From positions 1 to 64,000 of the forward strand of contig NZ_MKKC01000061.1 of NCBI RefSeq assembly GCF_001942255.1: a stretch of 64,000 nt of DNA, in the 5' to 3' direction. Position 1 is the stretch's first letter. Each line of letters opens with the position of its first letter. Shown here one piece after another: positions 28,793 through 38,388 of this stretch. Source of the DNA: Nocardiopsis sp. CNR-923. Its GTDB lineage: Bacteria; Actinomycetota; Actinomycetes; Streptosporangiales; Streptosporangiaceae. Position numbers and translations under genes: made by a program. Under the pieces are notes generated by a model. It was given only the letters and a program-made list of their open reading frames with translations, was not told where the DNA came from and ran no database searches.

Positions 28793-31185
28793 GTGGGTCA
28801 GGGGACATTGCTTCAAAGAATCGGTCAACTCGTCGTCGTCGGCGCCATCGCGGGCCTCCTCGTCGCGGCGCTCACCCTCCCGGCACTCGGCGGTATCGGC
28901 ATCACGGCGAGGAACGTCGCCAGCGGGTTCCTCGACATGCCGAGCCAGCTGGAGACGCCTCCCCCTCCGCAACGCTCCACGATCTACGACCGCGAGGGCA
29001 ACGTGATCGCGGAGATCTTCGACCAGAACCGCGAGCTGGTCGACATCGAGGACGTGTCCCCCGTCATGGTCGACGCGATCCTCGCCATCGAGGACGCCAG
29101 GTTCTACGAGCACGGCGGCATCGACATCTCCGGCACCCTCCGCGCCGCCGTCCGCACCCTCAACGGCGACGTCGAGGGCGCCTCCTCGATCACCCAGCAG
29201 TACGTGAAGAACGTTCAGATCGAGGCGGCCACCTCGCAGGAGGAGCTGGAGCACGCCCGCGAGGAGACCATCGCCCGCAAGATCCGGGAGCTGCGCTACG
29301 CCGTGGCCCTGGAGCGGCGGATGACCAAGGACGAGATCCTTGAGGGCTACCTCAACATCGCCTACTTCAGCGACGGCGCCTACGGGGTCGAGTCGGCCGC
29401 CCAGCACTTCTTCCAGGTTCCCGCGAGCGAACTGGAGCTGCACCAGGCCGCCACGATCGCGGGCCTGGTCCGCTACCCCTACCTGTACAACCCCCGCTTC
29501 TACCCCGAGCAGACCATCGAGCGGCGCAACGTGGTGCTCGACCGAATGGTCGCCACCGGGGCGATCACCCAGGCGGAGGCCGACGAGGCCAAGCAGGAGG
29601 ACATGGACCTGGACCTCGACACCCCGCCCAACGGCTGCGTCCCCAGTGACCAGCCGTTCTTCTGCGACTACGTGATCCGGGAGATCGAGGCGGACGAGCG
29701 GTTCGGCTCCGACGAGACCGAACGGGCGCGCTGGCTGCGCACCGCCGGCCTGGAGATCCACACCACCCTCGACCCGCAGGCGCAGCGGGCCGGCCAGGAG
29801 GCCGTGGACAGGTGGGTACCCCGGGAGAACGAGTCCCGCAAGGTCGCCGCGCAGGCCATCATCGAGCCGGGCACCGGCCACATCCTCGGCATGATGCAGA
29901 GCCGCAACTACGGCCCGGACGAGAGCCGGCTCGGCGAGACCTCGATCAACTTCGCCACCGACTACGACCGGGGCGGGAGCACGGGCTTCCAGGCCGGGTC
30001 GACCTTCAAGCCGATCACGCTCGCCGCCGCCCTGGACCAGGGGCTGCCGTACGGCACCTCGTTCCCCGCGCCCGCCAGCATCACGGTGACCGGGCAGCGA
30101 GCCTGCAACGGCGGCTCGCTCCAGCCCTGGAACGTGGCCACGCCGGGGACAGCAACGAGGGCGTGCACAACATGATCTCGGGAACCAGCAACTCGTCGAA
30201 CACCTACTTCGCGCAGCTCCAGAGGCGGGTGGGCCTGTGCGACGTGATCGAGATGGCGGAGAACCTCGGTCTGCAGCGAGCCGACGGCACGCGGTTCTCG
30301 GAGAACGAGCGCACACTGGCCAACAACAGCTTCACGCTGGGCAGTGAGGAGGTCTCGCCGCTACGGGTCGCCAACGCCTACGCGACCTTCGCCTCGGGCG
30401 GCGTCTACTGCGAGCCGCAGGCGATCACCCGGATCGTGGACAAGCAGGCCGGTACGACCATCGACATGGAGCCGGAGTGCGAGCGGCGGCTCGACGAGAA
30501 CGTCGCCGACGGGGTCGCCTTCCTGCTGACGCAGACCTTCAACGGGGGCACCACCTCCGGCCTGGGCATCGGCCGACCGGCGGGCGCCAAGACCGGCACC
30601 ACCGACAACTCGGCCGCGGCCTGGTTCGCGGGCATCACCCCGCAGATGGCCAGCTCCATCTTCGTGGGCGACCCGCGCGGTCCGCAGCAGTACCCGCTGC
30701 GGAACGTCACCATCGGCGACCACTACTACGGGGTGGTCTACGGAGCGACGATCCCGGGCAAGATCTGGCGGGACACGATGCGCGACGCCCACGAGGGCCT
30801 GGACGTCGAGCAGTTGGCCTCGGCGCCGTCCGAGTTCGGTTCCACGGCTCCGCCGCGGCAACCCCGGGAGCCCGAGGATCCCAGTCCGGCCGCCGACGAG
30901 GGCGGCGTGCCCGACGTGGTCGGGATGGGCGAGGACGCCGCGGTGGCCGCCCTGCGAGCGGCCGGGTACCAGGTGAACGTGTCCGGGAGCCGGATCCGCT
31001 CACCGCAGCCCGAGGGCACCGTGGCGGCGGTCAACCCGGACCCGGGCACACGGCTGCCCGAGGGCGCCACGGTGAACGTCTTCCTGAGCCGGGGCGGCGC
31101 CGGCGCTCCGCCGACCGAGAACGAGACGTGGTTCCCGGTCCGGCCGATGACGCCCTTCCCGTCCAACGAGGAGTCGTCCCGATGA
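28793..31185 (+). CDS. ponA2: Class A penicillin-binding protein with PASTA domain (frame break near 30140)
   Basis: Bifunctional peptidoglycan synthase of about 797 residues. N-terminal membrane anchor (about 10-40). Glycosyltransferase domain with AIEDARFYEHGGID, GASSITQQYVKN and YLNIAYFSDGAYGVESAA. Transpeptidase with GSTFKPITLAAALD (SxxK), SGTSNSSN (SxN) and GAKTGTTDN (KTG), then one C-terminal PASTA domain (GVPDVVGMGEDAAVAALRA). The frame changes in the transpeptidase domain: up to LQPWNVA in the first, from GDSNEGVHNMISGT in the second. One missing A near 30140 (GCCACG for GCCAACG) restores WNVANAGDSNEG. Homologue of Rv3682. Confidence 0.9.
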
Positions 31186-31189
31186 GCCG

Positions 31190-31219
31190 CGGGCGGGGGC
31201 GGCGCGCCGCCCCCGCCCG
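31190..31219. terminator. Uninterrupted GC palindrome between ponA2 and yqeY
   Basis: A 30-base perfect palindrome of half-sequence CGGGCGGGGGCGGCG directly after the ponA2 stop, between convergent genes. Functions in both directions as a terminator. Confidence 0.75.
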
Positions 31220-31239
31220 TTCGGGTGGGCGGTCCGGCC

Positions 31240-31692
31240 TCAGGCCAGCTGGCGCTTGACCTCCGCGGCCACCCGGGAGCCCTCGGCCCGCCCTGCGACG
31301 CGCGGTCCGACCGCCTTCATGACCTGCCCCATCGCGCGCGGGCCCTCGGCCCCGGTCTCGGCGATGGCGGCGGTGACCAGCCGAGCGAGCTCATCGTCGG
31401 AGAGCTGAGCCGGAAGGTACTCGGAGATGACCTCGTTCTCGGCCCGCTCCGCGGCGGCTTGGTCGACCCGGCCGCCCTTCTCGAACGCCTCGGCGGCTTC
31501 CTTGCGCTTCTTGGCCTCGCGGGTGAGGAGCTTGATGATCTCGTCGTCGTCGAGGGAGCGCTGGACGGCTCCGGACGCCTCCTCGGTGGAGATGGCGGCG
31601 ATGACCATGCGCAGGGTGCCCGTGCGGACCGTGTCACGCGCCTTGATGGCGGTGGTCAGGTCGTTCTTGAGGCGGTCTTTGAGTTGGGACAT
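31240..31692 (-). CDS. GatB/YqeY domain protein
   Basis: A 150-residue YqeY-family protein: MSQLKDRLKNDLTTAIKARD, then helical core EIIKLLTREAKKRKEAAEAF, ENEVISEYLPAQLSDDELA and the C-terminal GQVMKAVGPRVAGRAEGSRV. Shares the tail domain of the GatB amidotransferase subunit, which binds tRNA. Role as a free protein uncertain. Confidence 0.92.
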   Translation of the reverse strand: MSQLKDRLKNDLTTAIKARDTVRTGTLRMVIAAISTEEASGAVQRSLDDDEIIKLLTREAKKRKEAAEAFEKGGRVDQAAAERAENEVISEYLPAQLSDDELARLVTAAIAETGAEGPRAMGQVMKAVGPRVAGRAEGSRVAAEVKRQLA

Positions 31693-31792
31693 GGCACCGA
31701 TCCTACGGCGGGTGACTCGCGCCGGACCATCGGTTCGTGAACACGCGCACCGCGCGTGCTGAGATGATCAGTCGACCGACGAAGGAGTGTGG

Positions 31793-32709
31793 ATGGGAAC
31801 GGACAGCGGACGGGTCCTGCGCCGGATCGGACGCGCGGCCGCCGTGACGGGTGCGATCGGCGTGACCGGTGTGGCCTACGCCTCGGTGATCGAGCGCAAC
31901 TGGTTCCGGCTGCGGCGGTACGAGCTGCCGCTGCTTCCTCCGGGGAGCGACCGGCTGCGGATCCTGCACCTGTCCGACGCGCACCTGACTCCGGGTCGAC
32001 GAATGCTCATCGACTGGATCCGGGGGCTGTCGGCGCACGAGCCCGACCTGGTGGTCAACACGGGGGACTCACTGGCCCACCCGGGCGCGTGGGGCCGTTC
32101 CTCGACGCGTTGGGACCGCTGCTGGACCGGCCGGGAGCGTTCGTGTTCGGGTCCAACGACCTGTACTCGCCCCGGCTGAAGAACCCCGCTCGGTACCTGT
32201 GGCGGACGAGCCGGACCGACTACGCCAAGCGCCGGACACCGGATCTTCTGGCGGGAGCTGGGCGAGGCGATGTCGGCGGCGGGGTGGCTGGACCTGAACA
32301 ACCACAAGGGCGTGCTCAAGGCGGGCGGGTTGGACGTGGCATTGGCCGGCGTGCACGACTCGCACATCGGGTTGGACCGGTACGACGACGTGGCCGGTCC
32401 GGCTGACCCGCACGCGACGTCCGGGTCGGGCTGCTGCACTCACCGGAACCGGCCAACCTGAGCCGGTTCGCCAGCGACGGGTACCAACTGCTGCTCGCGG
32501 GCCACACACACGGGGGGCAGCTGTGCCTGCCTTTCTACGGGACTCTGGTCACGAACTGCGGGATCGACCGCCGCCGCGCGTGGGGACTGCACCGGTACGA
32601 GGACGCGTGGCTGCACGTTTCGGGCGGGCTGGGAACGTCGCCGTACGCACCGGTGCGGTTCTGCTGCCGACCGGAGGCGTCGCTGCTGGACCTCGTCGCC
32701 GCCTCCTGA
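31793..32709 (+). CDS. Metallophosphoesterase (three frame breaks)
   Basis: YkuE-like membrane-anchored phosphoesterase (Rv3683 type). Start ATG at 31793, five bases after GAAGGAG. Anchor helix at about residues 12-30. Metal motifs: LHLSDAHLTPG (DxH), NTGDSLAHPGA (GD), FGSNDLYSPRLKNP (GNH replaced by GSND), AGVHDSHIGLDRYD and LLAGHTHGGQLCLPFYG (GHTH). The frame changes three times: near 32089 (one base lost), 32253 (two bases lost, from the CTTCCCTGG-like context) and 32416 (one base lost). Adding four bases gives an even 307 codons. All breaks lie in conserved blocks. Confidence 0.8.
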
Positions 32710-32760
32710 ACGGCCCCTCGGAAGCCGGAAACGGTGTGCCCGAGCACTCCCCGCGTCCGC

Positions 32761-32766
32761 TAGACT
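32761..32766 (+). promoter_or_regulatory. Candidate -10 (TAGACT) of tRNA-Pro
   Basis: TAGACT lies 13 bases upstream of the tRNA 5' end, fitting a transcript that starts a few bases before the mature tRNA. No clear -35 was found. Confidence 0.4.
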
Positions 32767-32779
32767 TGGGGCGTTGCCT

Positions 32780-32853
32780 CGGGGTGTAGCGCAGCTTGGC
32801 AGCGCGCTTCGTTCGGGACGAAGAGGTCGTGGGTTCAAATCCCGCCACCCCGA
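32780..32853 (+). tRNA. tRNA-Pro (anticodon CGG), AICE attachment site
   Basis: A 74-nt cloverleaf with acceptor CGGGGTG/CACCCCG, anticodon arm CTTCG-TTCGGGA-CGAAG and T-arm GTGGG-TTCAAAT-CCCGC, discriminator A; no CCA is encoded. The same tRNA-Pro(CCG codon) is the integration site of pSAM2 in Streptomyces. The integrase gene starts its 3' end 115 bases downstream, so the 3' half of this tRNA should be attL. Confidence 0.93.
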
Positions 32854-32895
32854 CAAAGGAACGGGTGTCCACGCAGGTGGGCACCCGTTCTTTGT
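32853..32895 (+). terminator. Long hairpin after tRNA-Pro
   Basis: Nearly complementary 20-base arms, beginning ACAAAGGAACGGGTG and ending CACCCGTTCTTTGT, around GCAG. Terminator of the tRNA, and possibly part of the attachment-site architecture. Confidence 0.75.
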
Positions 32896-32925
32896 CGTGC
32901 GCGATTTCCGGCGCGCGGCGTCCGG

Positions 32926-32944
32926 TGCACATTCAGTGCACATG
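32926..32944. repeat. Left-end arm-type repeat of the AICE
   Basis: TGCACATTCAGTGCACATG, itself a tandem pair (GTGCACAT, 11-base period), between the tRNA terminator and int. A 17-of-19 match occurs at the right end (42901-42920). Typical position for integrase or excisionase arm binding sites. Confidence 0.5.
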
Positions 32945-32967
32945 GGGTCGGGGAAGGCTTTCGGTTC

Positions 32968-34188
32968 TCACACCCCGGCGAGGGCGGGAAGGTGAGCCGT
33001 CGCCCGCGTCCGGTCGGAGTCCATCGCCTCGGCGACCTCGTCCAGGCGGTCGGGGAACAGGTGCCCGTACCGGTCGAGGGTCATCGTCGCGGTGGCGTGG
33101 CCGAGCATCGCTTGGACGACCTTGACGTCGGCCCCGGAGGCGATGGCGAGGGACGCGGCGGTGTGCCGGAGCTTGTGCGGGGTGAGCCCCATGCCGTCCA
33201 GTTTCGCCGCCTTCACGGCTTGGGCGAACTCGCGACGACGCCAGTTGCGCAGCCGCACCGGAGCGCCGCGCCGGGTCGCGAACACCAGGGAGTCCTCTGC
33301 CCGACCGTCGACCAGCGGCCTCAGCTCCGGCACGAGGGATGGCAGGACGGGAACCGTGCGGCTCTTCCCCGTCTTGGGCGACTGTTCCACCAGCTTGTCA
33401 TCCACTTCCGCGAACGTCGTCGTGATCCGGATGCAGCGCGCTTCCAGATCGATCCGCCCGACGCGGAGGGCGGCGGCCTCGTTGAAGCGCAGACCCGTGT
33501 AGGCGAGCAGCAGGATCAACGCGCGGTTGACGTTCGCGGCAGCGGTGATCTGCCCGTACTTGGTGCGTAGCGATCCGGCGGCGGTGGCGAGGGCTTCCAC
33601 CTGGACATGGTTGAGGTAGACGTGTTCGGCCTCACTGGGTTTGGGGAGCGGGACACCCCGAGCCGGGTTCGCCGGAAGACGCCGCGGAACACACCACTCC
33701 AGAACCATGGACAGGACGCCGTGGGCGTGCCGGGTCTGGGAGGCCCCCAGGTTGCTCCCGCCCTCGTCCCGGGGCTTCTGGAGTTCGGCCACCCACACCG
33801 CGATGTCCTCGTTGTGGATTGCCGAAAGAGGAAGCTCGCCCCAGCGGGGAAGGACGTGCGCGTCGAGGAGACCCCGGTACTTCCACCAGGTGGACCGCTT
33901 GATGTCCGTGCGCGTGTCCAACCACTTCTCGGCCATTTCGGCGAGGGAAATCTTCGCGTCACCGGGGTTGCGGTAGGAGCCTTCGTGGAGGCTGTTCTCG
34001 ATCTCGGTCTGTCGCTTCTCGGCGTCCGGCTTCTTCTTGAAGGTTCCACCGCTCTTGATCCTGCCGGAGGGGTCGTAGTAGCGGACCATCCATCGGGCGG
34101 GTGGAGTGCGTTTGGCGTCCTTGGCCTTCCTCACGGCCTCGTTGTACGTCTTGTCCTTCGTGCGGTCGTAGACCCACGCGCGAGCCAT
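32968..34188 (-). CDS. int: Tyrosine-family site-specific integrase
   Basis: A 406-residue phage/ICE integrase. N-terminal AP2-like arm-binding part (RWMVRYYDPSGRIKSGGTF), SAM-like core (about 75-165) and a catalytic domain with AYTGLRFNEAAALR (catalytic Arg), HKLRHTAASLAI (HxxR) and GHATATMTLDRYGHLFPD (Tyr nucleophile). ATG at 34188 (MARAWVYDRTKDKTYNE) follows GGAAGGA. The 3' end faces tRNA-Pro, as in pSAM2-type AICEs. Confidence 0.95.
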   Translation of the reverse strand: MARAWVYDRTKDKTYNEAVRKAKDAKRTPPARWMVRYYDPSGRIKSGGTFKKKPDAEKRQTEIENSLHEGSYRNPGDAKISLAEMAEKWLDTRTDIKRSTWWKYRGLLDAHVLPRWGELPLSAIHNEDIAVWVAELQKPRDEGGSNLGASQTRHAHGVLSMVLEWCVPRRLPANPARGVPLPKPSEAEHVYLNHVQVEALATAAGSLRTKYGQITAAANVNRALILLLAYTGLRFNEAAALRVGRIDLEARCIRITTTFAEVDDKLVEQSPKTGKSRTVPVLPSLVPELRPLVDGRAEDSLVFATRRGAPVRLRNWRRREFAQAVKAAKLDGMGLTPHKLRHTAASLAIASGADVKVVQAMLGHATATMTLDRYGHLFPDRLDEVAEAMDSDRTRATAHLPALAGV

Positions 34189-34214
34189 CAGGGGTTTCCT
34201 TCCAGGGGTGGGGG

Positions 34215-34418
34215 TTACTGGGTGAGGACCCAGGCGTGGACCTCGTCCGGGAGGTAGCGCACGTACCGGCCGACACGGTGGGAGGGAGGGCCGTCGCCCT
34301 TGTACCGCCACTCATAAAGCGTCTTCGGAGGTACCCGGAGGAAGGCAGCGGTGTCCTTCACCGACCACAGCGCGGGGCGGGGTTGGGGGACGGTCGCAGT
34401 GGTTGTCGTGGGGGTCAT
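34215..34418 (-). CDS. xis: Excisionase-type helix-turn-helix protein
   Basis: A 67-residue protein with a MerR/AlpA-like winged helix: LWSVKDTAAFLRVPPKTLYEWRY, then GDGPPSHRVGRYVRYLPDEVHAWV. ATG at 34418 overlaps the stop of the replication gene by four bases. Directly upstream of int. Expected to direct excision by Int. Confidence 0.9.
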   Translation of the reverse strand: MTPTTTTATVPQPRPALWSVKDTAAFLRVPPKTLYEWRYKGDGPPSHRVGRYVRYLPDEVHAWVLTQ

Positions 34419-36100
34419 GCGGCCCTCGTCTCGTGCGTTGCCGAAAGATCGTTCTGGCGGGCGGCGTCGAGTTGGGCGCGGCGTTTGAGGGACTCGCCCA
34501 CCGCCCGGAGTAGGCGGCGTTCGCGGGGAGCCACGTCCGGGTCGGTGGGGCGAGCCAGTTCCCACGCGAACCGTCCGGAGTCAACCGAGGTCAACGCGGG
34601 TGGACGGTGGCCGTTCTCGTCGCCCTGGTCCTCGTTGTTCGGGTCGATGCCGAGGGCGTCCAGCACCCAGGCCAGCCGGTCCGCCTTGTGGTCCGCGAGG
34701 GTCTTGCCCGACCACTTGCGCGAGACCAGGACCCGCCGTCCCGCGTAGCCCAGGTGTTCGCGGCGGTGCGCCTTCGACTTGCAGAACCCCGGGCGAAGCC
34801 CCGCCTTGGCCTGGTCGGGTTGGACGCCGTACCGGAGCCAGTTCGCACACCGGGGCGAGCACGGCTCGAACCGCAACGCGTCCAACAACCGATCGACGTG
34901 CTGTTCCTGCGCCACGGTGTCGACCTCGTGGCACTCCGCGATGTCCTTGGTCAGGTACTTCGCGAGGTACCGGACACACCGGTCAGCGTCCGCCGAGCCC
35001 GCGACAACGCCCTTGGCGTCGATTTGGCGGCCGAACCGCACCACGTGATGGGGTTCGGCGTCGGGGTCCTCGTCTAGGGCGTCCAACGCCTCGTCCCAGG
35101 TGGGCAGGAGTTCGCCCGTGGTGGGGTCGAGGTAGGTTGCGGCGTTCTCGTCCCACACCGGCAGGCGGTCGCCGTCGAAGACCACGCGATCGGCCGGAGG
35201 CCACCACACCTGGTGGTAGGTTGCGGCGGCGATCTGGCGGAGTTCGGCCCGGGGGATCGTGCCCCGGGTGGCCATGTGCAGATGCGGGGCCAACCGGCGT
35301 TGCGGTTCCACGGCCGCGAAGTACTGCACATCGAACCCGGCCACGCGCCGCAGGTTCTGCACGAACCGATCGGCCAGTTTGGAGAAGTGCAGCGCGTCCC
35401 GAGCCGCCCGCCGGTAGTCGTAGGTCGCCGGGTCGACCGGGGTCCCGTCCGACTTCACCCGCCCGTAGGAGTCCAGGGTGAGCGTGATGAACAGCGAAGG
35501 CCGGAACACCCGCCCCGTGTTCGGATCCGTGTAGGCCCGCCCGACCGTCTTCCGTGTCATCGGACGCTTCGGAAGGTCCGGGACGTCCTGACGACGCTTG
35601 GTCGAGCGCACCCGACGCGACCCCGACGACGAGCCTGCCGAGCGGGTCACCGAGCCCCGCAGCCCGGAAGCGGTGATCTCCTCATCCAGATCCGAGATGA
35701 CCGCGTCCAGTTCGGCCAGCTCGTCAGCCGACGCGGCCCCTGTGGAGGCGAGGCGGTCGCGTTCGGCGGTGACCACGGCCCGCTGCTGGACCCACGAGCG
35801 TTGCGTCTGGGAGGGCGGGTCAGGCTCGACCACGGGTTCCTCTGCCAGGTGCCAGCCCTCCTCACACTGGGTCCGCCGGAGCGACCGCTTACGCTTCGCG
35901 CAGGCGGGGCACCGGGATTCGAGGGTGGACCCGCACGGGACGTCCACGATCTCGGTTTCCCCAGTACCGATGTCCGTCCGCCGCAGCGAGACCGGACGAA
36001 TGCACACCCCGTGGTCAGCGGCCACCTGTTCGGCTACCTCACGGGCCAGAGGTTGCGCGAGCCGTTCGGCACGGGTCGACTTACCGGTCGGATTCGGCAT
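34415..36100 (-). CDS. repSA: RepSA-type rolling-circle replication initiator
   Basis: A 561-residue initiator of the AICE/pSAM2 type. N-terminal zinc ribbon (CGSTLESRCPACAKRKRS), then the replication-initiator domain with LFITLTLDSYGRVKSDG (motif 1), RRLAPHLHMATRG (HUH metal motif), and DRCVRYLAKYLTKDIAECHE (catalytic tyrosine motif YxxxY). Basic C-terminal part. Coupled to xis at one end and to tra at the other (stop and start overlap at 36100). Nicks the element's double-strand origin. Confidence 0.93.
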   Translation of the reverse strand: MPNPTGKSTRAERLAQPLAREVAEQVAADHGVCIRPVSLRRTDIGTGETEIVDVPCGSTLESRCPACAKRKRSLRRTQCEEGWHLAEEPVVEPDPPSQTQRSWVQQRAVVTAERDRLASTGAASADELAELDAVISDLDEEITASGLRGSVTRSAGSSSGSRRVRSTKRRQDVPDLPKRPMTRKTVGRAYTDPNTGRVFRPSLFITLTLDSYGRVKSDGTPVDPATYDYRRAARDALHFSKLADRFVQNLRRVAGFDVQYFAAVEPQRRLAPHLHMATRGTIPRAELRQIAAATYHQVWWPPADRVVFDGDRLPVWDENAATYLDPTTGELLPTWDEALDALDEDPDAEPHHVVRFGRQIDAKGVVAGSADADRCVRYLAKYLTKDIAECHEVDTVAQEQHVDRLLDALRFEPCSPRCANWLRYGVQPDQAKAGLRPGFCKSKAHRREHLGYAGRRVLVSRKWSGKTLADHKADRLAWVLDALGIDPNNEDQGDENGHRPPALTSVDSGRFAWELARPTDPDVAPRERRLLRAVGESLKRRAQLDAARQNDLSATHETRAA

Positions 36101-37530
36101 CAGGCCACCTCATCCGCAGGGGAAAGGTCCGATCCGTAGACCTGGGCCATGGCGGTGATGTCGTCATCGGACACATACGCCGCTCGCACCCGCACCGGGG
36201 CGGGTGAGCCTTCCATCCGGATGTAGCCCACCCCGGGAAGGCCCGGGTCGATCAGATGCGCGTTCGCCCCCCGGTCCCGGGCGCCCTCCCCGAGGATCAT
36301 GTCCACCTGTGACGCCTCATCCAGGCGCAGGGCCACCTTGTCCGGGAACAGGTTGCGCAGATTCATCACCTCTTTGCGGGGGTCCTGGAGAGCGGCCAGG
36401 ACCGCGAACCCCACCGAACGCCCCTGCGAGGTGAGCGTGGCTATGGCGTTCTCCGCGCGGCGGCGGATATCCCGGTCAGGGTGGTAGGCGGTCAGGAACG
36501 CCACCTCGTCCAGCACCACCAACACGAACGGATCCGCCGTGGTGGGGACGTGCGAGCGCTGGCGACCGGCGTACCGTCGGGCCCGGTCCTGCATGTCGGC
36601 CACCGCCGATTCCAAGACGGCCACCGCGGATTCGCCATCGTCGGCGTACCGGGCGAACAGGCCCCGGCCGTAGGACAGCTCCATCCGCTTGGGATCGATC
36701 GCCCACACCCGCGCCGTCCCCTCAGCCACAGCCGGGAGCATCGCGCGGATGGTCGACCAGATCACCGAGCCCTTCCCGGACCCGGTCACCCCCGCCACCA
36801 GGACGTGAGTCCCGTGCAGGCGTAGCCGCCACTGCGACCCGTCCTCGGTGACGCCGACCGGCAACGCGGACAAGTCCACCGCATCCAGGTCCGGGATGTC
36901 CAAGGCGTCGAGGGGTTCGGCGAGGGTGTCGTGTCGGGGGAACTCCAAGGTGATCTTGCGCGGCCCCTCCACAACCACACGGCAGGACGGGGCACCGAAC
37001 CCGTGCGCCAGCTCGGACACGCGGGTCTCGAAATCAGTGGGGGAGGTTCCGGCCACGAGGGTGACCCGGACCCGGTCGGCCCAGGAGGTGCAGACCACGC
37101 GGCGGATGCGGGGCAGGTAGCGGCGTTCCTGGTAGGACTCCGCCAACCCGGAGATGACCAGGACCGGTTGCCAGTGCCGGCGGTAGACCACCACGTGCCG
37201 CCACCACGCCAACACCCGCAGGGCGACGCAGACCCGGAACGAGTCCGGCCAGATGAGCCACCACACCAACGCGACCACCGAGGCGACCCCGCACAGCACG
37301 GCCAGGCCCAGCCAACCGAACCACCACCACACCGCAGCGCAGGAGCCCAGAGAGGCGACCATCACGGGGAACCGGAACGGCAGAGTGACCAGGAACCGCA
37401 CCAGCCGCCACACCCAGGAGGCCAGGACGACGATCCCGGGGGTTTCCACGATCGGGGTCGTCCACCGCACCCCCTGAGCCGGAGACGGCAACGTCGGGGA
37501 GGTCTGCGCGGCACCGACCTTGGGCGGCAT
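36100..37530 (-). CDS. traSA: TraB/TraSA FtsK-like DNA translocase
   Basis: A 476-residue FtsK/SpoIIIE family protein of conjugative actinomycete elements. Hydrophobic N-terminal segments (about 30-50 and 55-95), Walker A GVTGSGKGSVIWS (around residue 250) and Walker B FVLVVLDEVAFL. It moves double-stranded DNA between mycelial cells as a hexamer. ATG at 37530 overlaps the stop of the next-upstream gene by one base (TGATG). Confidence 0.93.
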   Translation of the reverse strand: MPPKVGAAQTSPTLPSPAQGVRWTTPIVETPGIVVLASWVWRLVRFLVTLPFRFPVMVASLGSCAAVWWWFGWLGLAVLCGVASVVALVWWLIWPDSFRVCVALRVLAWWRHVVVYRRHWQPVLVISGLAESYQERRYLPRIRRVVCTSWADRVRVTLVAGTSPTDFETRVSELAHGFGAPSCRVVVEGPRKITLEFPRHDTLAEPLDALDIPDLDAVDLSALPVGVTEDGSQWRLRLHGTHVLVAGVTGSGKGSVIWSTIRAMLPAVAEGTARVWAIDPKRMELSYGRGLFARYADDGESAVAVLESAVADMQDRARRYAGRQRSHVPTTADPFVLVVLDEVAFLTAYHPDRDIRRRAENAIATLTSQGRSVGFAVLAALQDPRKEVMNLRNLFPDKVALRLDEASQVDMILGEGARDRGANAHLIDPGLPGVGYIRMEGSPAPVRVRAAYVSDDDITAMAQVYGSDLSPADEVA

Positions 37531-37781
37531 CAGACCTCACCCCCCATCGCGGCCTCAATCCGGGCCAGGACCCGGTCACGGTCGGCACGGGCACGAACAG
37601 CGGCCTTCGCGGCGTCCGGGTTGCCGTCCCGCTCCGCGATCCGGGCGAACACACGGGCCTTGAAGTCGAAGAACTCCGCCCGCTCGACATCGGTGCTGGG
37701 CGGCGTGTGGACCGCGTCCAGGAAGACCCGGACGAGCTGCGATCCGGTCAGCCCGGACAGGTCGGTGGGGTAATCGGACAT
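37530..37781 (-). CDS. Small AICE protein between tra and pra
   Basis: An 83-residue acidic-to-neutral, helix-rich protein, MSDYPTDLSGLTGSQLVRVFL, with ERAEFFDFKARVFARIAERDG and RARADRDRVLARIEAAMG. No membrane segment. TGATG-coupled to traSA. Position fits an Spd-like or Tra-accessory protein, but I do not recognise the family. Confidence 0.75.
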   Translation of the reverse strand: MSDYPTDLSGLTGSQLVRVFLDAVHTPPSTDVERAEFFDFKARVFARIAERDGNPDAAKAAVRARADRDRVLARIEAAMGGEV

Positions 37782-37884
37782 ACTGAAGACACCTCTTCTG
37801 AAAGTTGGGAAGCTTCCGGGAGGGATTCAGGGGCGGCTCAGGTGTTGGAGCACCAGGCCGCCCCGCTTCACGCACGAATGGGGG

Positions 37885-38286
37885 TCAGGCGGCGTCCTTG
37901 ACCGTCTTGCGCCCCGAAGCAGCGCCGGGAGCCTTCACCCCGCGAGCCCGCAGCGAGTACGCCACCCGGGGACGGCGACCGTTGTCGTCCACGTACGGCT
38001 GGACTGCCATCTGTTCGAACTCGATCGGCCGGAACGGCAGCCCCGGGACCTCGTCCGGCAGCGTCGGGCACACCTCGGCGGCCACCTTGACCTTGACCGA
38101 CTTGGCCTTGCCCCGCGCTTCGGGGTCGGCGTCGATCACGTCCACCGCCCACAGCGGAAGACCCGTGTCCTTGTCGAGTTGGGGACGCTTGGTCTCGAAA
38201 TCGGTGATCGCTTCCACCCCCAGAGCGAACGCCCCGTGCGGGAACACCGTGCCGAACTCCACCGGCAACGCACCCTGAATAGCCAT
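37885..38286 (-). CDS. pra: Pra-like replication, integration and excision activator
   Basis: A 133-residue protein beginning MAIQGALPVEFGTVFPHGAF, with AVDVIDADPEARGKAKSVKV, GLPFRPIEFEQMAVQPYV and VAYSLRARGVKAP. This is the family annotated as plasmid replication, integration and excision activator in pSAM2-type AICEs. ATG at 38286 is used; an upstream in-frame start exists. A perfect 25-bp palindrome (38364-38388) lies 78 bases upstream and is the likely operator for a repressor of pra and the downstream spd-tra-rep-xis-int unit. Confidence 0.78.
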   Translation of the reverse strand: MAIQGALPVEFGTVFPHGAFALGVEAITDFETKRPQLDKDTGLPLWAVDVIDADPEARGKAKSVKVKVAAEVCPTLPDEVPGLPFRPIEFEQMAVQPYVDDNGRRPRVAYSLRARGVKAPGAASGRKTVKDAA

Positions 38287-38363
38287 ATCGGCAGTCCTCT
38301 TCTCATCATTCACGCAGTTCAAGGCCCTTTTCAGTGAGCGCCAGGCGATCACTCGGACCAACT

Positions 38364-38388
38364 TCGATACATGTATAGCATGTATCGA
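38364..38388. promoter_or_regulatory. Perfect 25-bp operator palindrome upstream of pra
   Basis: Arms TCGATACATG and CATGTATCGA around TATAG, in an AT-rich segment between pra (minus) and the first DUF5919 gene (plus). Arm length and spacing suit a GntR or HTH dimer. In pSAM2 the GntR protein KorSA represses pra, which makes this the candidate site for the GntR protein of this element. Confidence 0.65.
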
